A stretch of DNA of 5,142 bases from an uncultured cyanobacterium (GTDB taxonomy: Bacteria > Cyanobacteriota > Cyanobacteriia > Phormidesmidales > Phormidesmidaceae), in NCBI GenBank assembly GCA_938029995.1, contig CALHGI010000128.1:1-5142 (forward strand), written 5' to 3'. Shown piece after piece: positions 1 through 4,663 of this stretch (within the stretch, counting starts at the first letter, position 1; each line of letters opens with the position of its first letter). A model generated the notes under the pieces. That model worked only from the letters and a program-made list of their open reading frames with translations, made no database searches and had not been told where the DNA came from. The translations under genes were made by a program, and so were the position numbers.

Positions 1-606
1 CAACAGCTGGTCTACCGTCTGCTATCGTCAGAAGCCCGCATTGAAAGCGGTCGCCTCCGCACTGGGCGCATTGGCCAACATGAGTGGGAACCCCTCGGCC
101 ATGCCATTAGCTCCCTATCGCAAATCCCCATTTTTATTGACGATACCCCCAACATTTCAGTGACTGAAATGCGCTCCAAATGCCGACGGCTCAAAGCGGA
201 AAACGGCGGAGCATTAGGGCTGATTCTGATCGACTATCTGCAGCTAATGGAAGGCAGCAGCGATAACCGGGTGCAAGAACTCTCCAAAATTACCCGTTCG
301 CTCAAGGGCCTCGCACGGGAATTAAATGTCCCCATTATTTCTCTCTCCCAGCTCAGCCGCGGTGTAGAGTCACGCACCAACAAACGGCCCATGATGTCAG
401 ACCTGCGGGAAAGTGGATCGATTGAGCAGGATGCTGACTTAATTATGATGCTCTACCGAGAAGAATATTACGATCCAGATACCCCCGACAGAGGTCTGGC
501 GGAAGTCATTATCGCCAAACACCGTAATGGTCCTACAGGTACCGTCAAGTTGTTATTTGAACCGCAATATACCCTATTCCGAAATTTGGCAAAGCCTAAT
601 TCATAA
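1..606 (+). CDS. dnaB: Replicative DNA helicase DnaB, C-terminal part (5'-truncated by window)
   Basis: This is the 3' end of the gene for the hexameric helicase that unwinds DNA at the replication fork. The frame is open from base 1 and ends at TAA 604-606, giving 201 residues of the RecA-like motor domain. The Walker A motif lies upstream of the window. Visible motifs, in fragment numbering: Walker [11 protein letters not shown] at 74-83; motif H3 with [13 protein letters not shown] at 113-125; motif H4 [14 protein letters not shown] at 133-146; and the arginine-finger region KHRNGPTG at 173-180. All are intact, so the protein should be active if the missing part is normal. Cyanobacterial DnaB often carries an intein between the Gly and Ser of RESG/SIEQ (Synechocystis is the known case). 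Here residues 139 and 140 (bases 417/418) are contiguous, so this site is empty. Any intein nearer Walker A cannot be judged. The next gene starts about 76 bases downstream on the same strand. Confidence 0.97.
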   Translation, partial: QQLVYRLLSSEARIESGRLRTGRIGQHEWEPLGHAISSLSQIPIFIDDTPNISVTEMRSKCRRLKAENGGALGLILIDYLQLMEGSSDNRVQELSKITRSLKGLARELNVPIISLSQLSRGVESRTNKRPMMSDLRESGSIEQDADLIMMLYREEYYDPDTPDRGLAEVIIAKHRNGPTGTVKLLFEPQYTLFRNLAKPNS

Positions 607-682
607 ACAAAGGCTGACTATATCTTAATAACTCAAGCCTTAGCTACAATGTGAGCGTCCCAGTTTCACAAGCACTGACACC

Positions 683-1183
683 ATGAATGCGACAAACAAG
701 ATCGTCCTTTGGGCGCAATGAGAAGTCATTACTGAAGATGGTGAACTTCTGGGATGGGTTAAAACAACCGTCTTCAACCCTAATGATAATCAGTCAGCCA
801 CAATCGTTATTATTCCTTTTCAGATTTTTTGGCTACCTGAAGCAATTACTGGCAGCTACCAGCTGTCAGCCTCTGAAATAGTCTGGTCTTCAGATAAGTC
901 CGCCAAGGTTGCCCCCCAAAATCAACGCTTAATAACCCGTGCAGGGGCTACAAATAGACTATGCCAAACAAAAGTTGGTCTACTTCAACGTCTTGGATTA
1001 AACTTAAATCCGAGTGAATGGAAAAACGATAATTCTCCTTCACAAGACTCCTCGTCTGATCAAACATGCGATGACGATGATAACTGGGGTGACTGGGATG
1101 ACAATGGTTTTGCACCAGTACCGACAGGACGCCCACCCAATCCTGGCCCGATAGACTATGAATTAGAGCTGCCGCTAGACTAG
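683..1183 (+). pseudogene. Truncated PRC-barrel domain protein with in-frame TGA
   Basis: ATG 683 opens 12 codons (MNATNKIVLWAQ) and stops at TGA 719-721. The same frame then stays open for 153 codons to TAG 1181-1183. The open part begins EVITEDGELLGWV. It continues with a barrel-like stretch to about residue 55 (YQLSASEIV near 46-54), then VGLLQRLGLNL at 85-95, then an acidic and proline-rich tail (DDDDNWGDWDD at 117-127). From memory, this order matches the second PRC barrel and tail of cyanobacterial proteins usually annotated as PRC-barrel or photosystem reaction centre subunit H-like. Those proteins have two barrels, and the first is missing here because dnaB ends at 606. No ATG, GTG or TTG lies in frame after the TGA, and no clear Shine-Dalgarno precedes 683. 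I infer a decayed gene. A sequencing error at the TGA would restore one barrel but not the full family length. PRC barrels are small beta domains for protein or RNA contacts; no specific role can be given. Confidence 0.62.
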
Positions 1184-1319
1184 CAGTCATTGCTGATTGA
1201 GAAGAGAATCAACAACGCTATTAGACAACACATCAGTGATGGATGGCCAAGCCTGGCATGCAGACGCAAACTCGCTAATTTCAAACGTTGGATATCACCA
1301 GATCTCCCGTCAAATTACT
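1184..1319. other. Convergent intergenic gap with no recognised feature
   Basis: This stretch separates the stop of the PRC-barrel remnant (+) from the stop of the STAND NTPase gene (-). A shared terminator would be expected between converging genes. The best hairpin is only GCCA/TGGC around AGCC, followed by no T run, so no terminator is called. No coding frame looks convincing. Confidence 0.5.
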
Positions 1320-4115
1320 TTATGGATCAGCTTGCCAAGCGGACATAAATGTCTGATAGCCCAAAGCATCAGCCCAAACCCAAAGCAGCCTAAAGTAGAC
1401 CAAACGCTGCTGCTCAGACAACGTCGCCTCGCCATAGAGATGACGCAGTTGGGTCACCAGACGAGGAATTTTCTCTTCAGTCGCCCCTTTTTCTATGGCC
1501 TCAGCAGACAATTTAAGATCAGTCATATCCTGAGAGTTGACTACAATATGCCACAGATGCTCAATAGCAACAGGATGTCCGGGTTGAAGTTGATTGAGCT
1601 GACGCGCCAGCCGCAGGCGGTTGCGATCGCACCCCTCCCTGGCCAACCGAGTTAACAATGACTCCACCAACCGAGATGGCTCCGATAGACGATGCTTTTT
1701 CCGTCGCTTGAGACGGCGGGCCTTAGAATTGCTCTCTTGAGCATTCGCACTACACGATATCAACGGGTGCTCAGGCTGAACCAGGGCCAAGGCCTTCATG
1801 GTCGCCTGGGAGCCAGGCTGGGCCACCAACAATTTCTCCAGCGTCTCAATGGGTAACGGATGAGCCCCAGAGACCCTAGCCAATCTTAAGGCCGCTTTCC
1901 GTTGGGTGGCCGCAGCTGGCACCGTTTGAATAATCGTTGTCAACACCTCCACCGCCAGGGGATGCCCAGGCACTAATATCCCCAAATGGCGCGCCATGTC
2001 CATTTTGAGAGAATCACTACGCACCTCTGACAACAGGTTTTCCAGGGTTGTCACCGCCACCTTGCTCTGGGGCACATAGCTGCGGCCCAAACTGTAGGCC
2101 GCCATCCAGCGATCAAACAGATCCTGGGTGGAATCTTGAGCCAACCTTTCCAACCGCTGGGACACTCGCCCCAAATCTGACTCCGCCAGGGCCGCCTTAG
2201 CCGCTTCAATTAACAAAGGTGACACTTTGCGCGTCAGGTTAAAGCGCCACTCAAAAAGTCTCTGGATAATGTCGTCCCCATGGGGACAGTCGCCATGTTC
2301 CCCCAGTGCTCGCCCCGCCAACAACCAGGTACGATACTCAAAAAAGTGACCACAGCCATCGCTGAACCGGATCAGATTACCAATCAATTCATTCTTGGCA
2401 GCAGCCGGAATATCACTCCGGCCCAACCACAGCAAAATTACCGTTTGCCATTGGGGTAACACCATGGGCAGCCCATGGTCTGTCACCGTCGTAAACCGCT
2501 CCCATTGATCCATGGCCTGGGCCGCAAAATAATCTCGAAACGTCCCATGGAGAAAACCATAGACCTTCTCCCCCGTAGGTGTGGGTACCGGGAACAACCA
2601 CCCCAGCTGTACAGCCTGCTCAAACCAAGGCAAGTCTTCTGGCATCAGCGTCTGCATCACTTGGGCCAAGGTAAACTGCGCCGTAGCAGCCTGCAAAGTC
2701 GCCATGGCCAACTTAGACAGCACCTGGTTAATGCGATGTTGATCGAGGAGAGAGGTGGGAAAAGAATCTTGTTGCCAGTCGTACAGGGCAATGACAAACT
2801 GCTGATACAACTGATATTGGGTTACCGGCAGTTGACCACCGCTGCCCAACTGACAGAACAACACAAGCCGCAGAGGATTGCGCAGGTTGTTCCGCAGACG
2901 CCTGTGCTCTGGCAATGACAGGGTTTGACATAACGACTCTCCCACCTCAGGCTGCTGGGCGAACCATTGCCGAATAAAGGGCTTAATTTGCTGGCCATAG
3001 CTTTCATACCCCAACAATCGATAGGTCGGTAAATGGCCCAGGGCATTTTTACCCGCATCCCACAGGTTCAAGCGACAGGTGAGCACCATGGGACCATGGC
3101 CGAGCCAACCCCGCAGTTGTTGGGCTAGGCGAGCGAGCGCAACGCTACCCCCATCCGCCATTTCATCTACCCCATCTAGCAGCAGCCACCCATGGCCCTG
3201 CTCTATTAGCGCCACCAGTTCTGCCTGGACCTCAGGCGGCACCGTCCGTTTGCCCAGGCACAGCTGGAGCCAATCCCCCAAAATATAGTCTTCTAAGCTA
3301 GTCGCCCCCACCTGAGCTAGGGGAATGACAATGGGAATATCGGTGGACGTTTGCTCCAGGATTTGCTGGGCCAACTGCTGCAACAGGGTACTTTTACCCG
3401 CCCCCGGTTCACCCACAATGGCCAGGTGTCGACTCGGCGGGAGCTGCCCCATATGATTAAACAGCTCACTGGTAGCCATCGGCATCGCTTCAGACTCTGA
3501 TGGCAGCCGATGCTCCACCAAGGTTAAGGGCCTATGGAGATCAGCCGGATCAATCCGACGGGTCCCCTGCTGGGGAAACAACCGAGAGATCATCCCCTGG
3601 TGGGTAGTGGCCAACAGCTGCTGGCACCGCTGCTGCCACGGGTTAGGTGTCGCCAGCGGCTCCATGCTCGCCTGGGACAAGGGGGCTTCCGCTATGGCCA
3701 CCCCCCGGCGCCGCTGCTCCCAAGTTTGGTTAAACCGATCCATGAGGGCGGTGCGATCGCGGCGATGACACCCCAGGGTAATCGTAAAATGCCACACATC
3801 CGAACCACGACGGCTGGTGCGATTATCCTCCAGCAAGAGCACATGGTGTTCTAAATGATGCAGCCCAGTTTTGATTTGGGCCTTGGACAGGGCCTGCTCC
3901 TGAGATATCAGCTGGGATAGGGCCTCTAGGGTACGAAGCTTAGTGCGAACAATCAGCTGGCGATCCGTTGCCCAGTGTAGATTGAGCTGAGATCGCAACC
4001 GCTCTAGCATCCCATCATCACTCACCTCTAACTCATCATTGCCATAGTCCACCAGCATCATTAGCAACGCTAACGTGCGCTTTTTTGCCGCAGGACCATA
4101 ACTTAATTTTGGCAA
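1320..4115 (-). CDS. STAND-family NACHT NTPase with helical-repeat C-terminus
   Basis: This 931-residue protein has the signal-transducing P-loop ATPase architecture used as an oligomerising sensor switch. Residues 1-137 form a mostly helical domain (RTKLRTLEALS at 57-67, LLLEDNRT at 93-100, WHFTITLG at 108-115). It resembles N-terminal adaptor domains I remember on cyanobacterial STAND proteins but cannot name. The NTPase follows: Walker A GEPGAGKST at 235-243, Walker B LLLDGVDE at 311-318, a sensor-type arginine in LTCRLNLWD at 345-353, RNPLRLVLF at 412-420, and the NACHT-typical FLHGTFRDYFAAQ at 521-533. Residues from about 620 are helical repeats marked by GHPLA-like turns, with a basic patch at 797-810. 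No nuclease, TIR or transmembrane segment is visible. It starts at TTG 4113-4115, because an in-frame TAG at 4131-4133 bars extension and no ATG comes before residue 19. It converges on the PRC remnant and diverges from the tRNA-like/rsr locus. A role in immunity or signalling is inference; the ligand is unknown. Confidence 0.93.
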   Translation of the reverse strand: MPKLSYGPAAKKRTLALLMMLVDYGNDELEVSDDGMLERLRSQLNLHWATDRQLIVRTKLRTLEALSQLISQEQALSKAQIKTGLHHLEHHVLLLEDNRTSRRGSDVWHFTITLGCHRRDRTALMDRFNQTWEQRRRGVAIAEAPLSQASMEPLATPNPWQQRCQQLLATTHQGMISRLFPQQGTRRIDPADLHRPLTLVEHRLPSESEAMPMATSELFNHMGQLPPSRHLAIVGEPGAGKSTLLQQLAQQILEQTSTDIPIVIPLAQVGATSLEDYILGDWLQLCLGKRTVPPEVQAELVALIEQGHGWLLLDGVDEMADGGSVALARLAQQLRGWLGHGPMVLTCRLNLWDAGKNALGHLPTYRLLGYESYGQQIKPFIRQWFAQQPEVGESLCQTLSLPEHRRLRNNLRNPLRLVLFCQLGSGGQLPVTQYQLYQQFVIALYDWQQDSFPTSLLDQHRINQVLSKLAMATLQAATAQFTLAQVMQTLMPEDLPWFEQAVQLGWLFPVPTPTGEKVYGFLHGTFRDYFAAQAMDQWERFTTVTDHGLPMVLPQWQTVILLWLGRSDIPAAAKNELIGNLIRFSDGCGHFFEYRTWLLAGRALGEHGDCPHGDDIIQRLFEWRFNLTRKVSPLLIEAAKAALAESDLGRVSQRLERLAQDSTQDLFDRWMAAYSLGRSYVPQSKVAVTTLENLLSEVRSDSLKMDMARHLGILVPGHPLAVEVLTTIIQTVPAAATQRKAALRLARVSGAHPLPIETLEKLLVAQPGSQATMKALALVQPEHPLISCSANAQESNSKARRLKRRKKHRLSEPSRLVESLLTRLAREGCDRNRLRLARQLNQLQPGHPVAIEHLWHIVVNSQDMTDLKLSAEAIEKGATEEKIPRLVTQLRHLYGEATLSEQQRLVYFRLLWVWADALGYQTFMSAWQADP
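1623..1630. repeat. HIP1 octamer GCGATCGC
   Basis: This is a copy of the highly iterated palindrome abundant in many cyanobacterial genomes. It lies inside the C-terminal repeat region of the STAND gene. It is useful as evidence of lineage and implies no local function. Confidence 0.85.
3753..3760. repeat. HIP1 octamer GCGATCGC
   Basis: This is the second HIP1 copy, inside the N-terminal domain of the STAND gene. Two copies within one gene suggest that the gene has resided long in a HIP1-rich cyanobacterial genome rather than arriving recently from another phylum. Confidence 0.85.
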
Positions 4116-4124
4116 AGTTGAGGT

Positions 4125-4132
4125 CCCCCCCT
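4125..4132 (-). promoter_or_regulatory. Purine-rich ribosome-binding site for the TTG start
   Basis: On the minus strand this reads AGGGGGGG and ends 9 bases before TTG 4113-4115. It is the only purine-rich tract between the in-frame stop and the first possible start, so it supports the TTG choice. The seven-G homopolymer is not a textbook Shine-Dalgarno, and its length could vary by slippage. Confidence 0.45.
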
Positions 4133-4143
4133 AACTCACGGAC

Positions 4144-4212
4144 TACCCCCAATTGTAAAACGCCTATGGGTCAAAGCTTTTAGCCATAGACACAGGCATT
4201 AGCTTGGGGGTA
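4144..4212. repeat. 69-bp imperfect palindrome in the divergent gap
   Basis: The outer arms are TACCCCCAA (4144-4152) and TTGGGGGTA (4204-4212), a perfect 9-bp inverted pair. Nested inside is CTATGG (4164-4169) with CCATAG (4184-4189), centred on the palindrome AAAGCTTT (4173-4180). The inner set is exactly symmetric about 4176.5; the outer arms are offset by 1.5 bases. It lies 29 to 97 bases upstream of the STAND start and 72 bases before the tRNA-like locus. It could be an operator, an untranslated hairpin of the STAND mRNA, or a small palindromic element. No target-site duplication is visible at its edges. Confidence 0.6.
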
Positions 4213-4249
4213 AACAGCCTGACTATTCTAAACATGTCGAGGGTCAAAC

Positions 4250-4263
4250 AGGTTGCGAAACCT
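4250..4263 (+). other. Small hairpin with GCGA (GNRA) loop
   Basis: AGGTT (4250-4254) pairs with AACCT (4259-4263) around the tetraloop GCGA, ending 20 bases before the first tRNA-like half. It could belong to the leader of the tRNA-like transcript. Five base pairs alone is weak evidence. Confidence 0.3.
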
Positions 4264-4311
4264 AACCCACCACCGACACCCAAGTGACAGTAGCTCAGTG
4301 GATAGAGCGCC

Positions 4312-4394
4312 TAACACTCCTTTTTCACCACTTATCCGCCAGGATCTGGATCCCTCAGGGTCCAGATTCCCCAGGGTCGACGAATCAGGATTAT
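4312..4394 (+). other. 83-base insert splitting the tRNA-Arg anticodon stem
   Basis: The insert lies between tRNA positions 28 and 29; a one-base shift to 4313-4395 gives a stem with one wobble pair. The boundaries carry the direct repeat CGCCT (4308-4312 and 4395-4399). The interior has a T5 run (4321-4325), TTATCCG (4332-4338), a strong hairpin (4344-4367), and a segment at 4374-4388 that can pair with 4507-4520 in the next element. No ORF, group I core or group II domain is visible at this size. It could be an unusual intron, a small mobile hairpin element, or part of a Y RNA. Confidence 0.5.
4344..4367 (+). other. Stable hairpin inside the tRNA insert
   Basis: ATCTGGA (4344-4350) pairs with TCCAGAT (4361-4367). 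After one bulged T, CCC (4352-4354) pairs with GGG (4358-4360) around a three-base loop. Ten base pairs in 24 bases make it the strongest simple hairpin of the locus. No T run follows, so it is not a classic terminator. Confidence 0.65.
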
Positions 4395-4520
4395 CGCCTT
4401 CTAAGCGGGAGGTCGGGGGTTCGAATCCCCCCTGTCACGCCTGGAGTAGGTCGCTTAACAAGTAAAGCGCAATTTTGCCCTAAGGGCCGCAGGACAAAGG
4501 TTATCGCTGGTTATCGACTC
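4374..4520 (+). ncRNA. Candidate Y RNA (YrlA-like, circularly permuted tRNA mimic)
   Basis: This is an alternative fold using the right half of the first tRNA-like unit and the left half of the second. The closing stem pairs GGGTCGA (4374-4380) with TCGACTC (4514-4520) and AATCAG (4383-4388) with CTGGTT (4507-4512), with a CG/A internal bulge. Next comes CCTT/AAGG (4397-4400 and 4497-4500), a kink, and an anticodon-stem equivalent GCGG/CCGC (4405-4408 and 4487-4490). Beyond it lie the T arm (4415-4431), a 21-base stretch where an acceptor hairpin would sit, and a D arm GCTT/AAGC (4453-4456 and 4465-4468). YrlA RNAs are known to have a Ro-binding stem joined to a tRNA-like domain without a free CCA end and with a kinked anticodon stem; this layout agrees. 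The weak point is the acceptor hairpin, which pairs poorly (at best CCTGT/GTAGG with wobbles). The rsr gene 144 bases downstream supports a Y RNA here. Confidence 0.4.
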
Positions 4521-4563
4521 CCCTTTATCCGACGAGATGCGGGTGCAACTCCCGCTCTACTCC
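4444..4563 (+). ncRNA. Second tRNA-like element, degenerate tRNA or Y RNA
   Basis: The 5' strand GAGTAGG (4444-4450) pairs with TCTACTC (4556-4562), six Watson-Crick pairs and one G-T; G4443 may also pair with C4563. T8 (4451), a D arm GCTT/AAGC (4453-4456 and 4465-4468) with loop AACAAGTA keeping A14, G19 and A21, and a T arm GCGGG/CCCGC (4539-4543 and 4551-4555) with loop TGCAACT all fit tRNA geometry. The departures are G18 to A and T55 to G. The middle (about 4470-4533) is 40-50 bases too long and offers no valid anticodon arm. It holds a hairpin GCCC-TAA-GGGC (4477-4487) and GGTTATCG twice. No anticodon can be assigned. It starts 4 bases after the preceding element and ends 100 bases before rsr. 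A Ro-associated tRNA mimic or a decayed tRNA are both possible; the position favours the former. Confidence 0.5.
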
Positions 4564-4565
4564 CT

Positions 4566-4583
4566 AGACCCTCTCGGTCTTTC
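4566..4583 (+). terminator. Weak terminator-like hairpin after the tRNA-like locus
   Basis: AGACC (4566-4570) pairs with GGTCT (4576-4580) around CTCTC, with TTC following. It sits just after the second element, where a small RNA transcript could end. The stem is short and the T tract poor, so it may be only partly effective or not a terminator. Confidence 0.35.
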
Positions 4584-4598
4584 ACCCACCCAAGTGCT

Positions 4599-4615
4599 TG
4601 ACCCCTAACGGGTCA
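4599..4615 (+). other. Hairpin in the rsr upstream region
   Basis: TGACCC (4599-4604) pairs with GGGTCA (4610-4615) around CTAAC, 49 bases before the rsr start. It may be a leader structure or operator. TTGACC (4598-4603) looks like a -35 box, but no good -10 lies 16-18 bases on, so no promoter is called. Confidence 0.3.
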
Positions 4616-4649
4616 TCAATGTTTCTCACAACCCATTCAATCCTTGCCC

Positions 4650-4655
4650 AGGAGG
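4650..4655 (+). promoter_or_regulatory. Ribosome-binding site of rsr
   Basis: AGGAGG ends 8 bases before ATG 4664-4666. This strong, well-spaced Shine-Dalgarno fixes the rsr start and suggests efficient translation. Confidence 0.85.
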
Positions 4656-4663
4656 GCCGCACC

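Larger units (their letters stand above)
4284..4439 (+). tRNA. tRNA-Arg(TCT) gene interrupted in the anticodon stem
   Basis: The left half holds acceptor strand GTGACAG (4284-4290), T8, D arm GCTC/GAGC (4293-4296 and 4305-4308) with loop AGTGGATA, then G26 and CC (4310-4311). The right half holds CGC (4395-4397), anticodon loop CTTCTAA with anticodon TCT at 4400-4402, stem GCGGG (4405-4409), variable loop AGGTC, T arm GGGGG-TTCGAAT-CCCCC (4415-4431), acceptor CTGTCAC (4432-4438) and G73. Acceptor and T stems pair perfectly, and U8, A14, GG18-19, A21 and the T loop fit consensus. Removing 4312-4394 joins CC to CGC and restores a perfect five-pair anticodon stem. No CCA is encoded, as is common in cyanobacteria. 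The insert is too short for a group I intron. Alternatives are a dead tRNA gene or a Y RNA-related tRNA mimic, given rsr just downstream. The tRNA halves are certain; a functional mature tRNA is not. Confidence 0.6.

Noticed and set aside
610..641. AAGGCT/AGCCTT inverted pair after dnaB as a terminator
   Set aside because: A six-pair stem with a 20-base loop and no T run is not terminator-like. TACAAT at 645-650 as a -10 box also lacks a -35 at normal spacing.
687..881. 64-codon plus-strand frame beginning at 687
   Set aside because: It overlaps the PRC-barrel frame in another phase and looks like no protein, whereas the overlapped frame has family-like sequence.
948..1190. 80-codon minus-strand frame
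   Set aside because: It is the antisense of the PRC-barrel tail, has no recognisable domain, and no ribosome-binding site was seen.
1197..3854. Several plus-strand reading frames of 60-150 codons opposite the STAND gene
   Set aside because: They lie antisense to a clearly coding NACHT gene with conserved motifs and resemble no protein family. They are shadows of its codon use.
4319..4325. CCTTTTT run as a terminator
   Set aside because: No stable stem directly precedes the T run.
4312..4394. Group I intron in the tRNA
   Set aside because: 83 bases is far below the minimum for a group I core, the site is in the stem rather than the anticodon loop, and no P7 or G-binding-like elements are visible.
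4253..4601. Plus-strand reading frames across the tRNA-like locus
   Set aside because: They cross perfect tRNA stems and loops. The structured-RNA reading explains the sequence far better.
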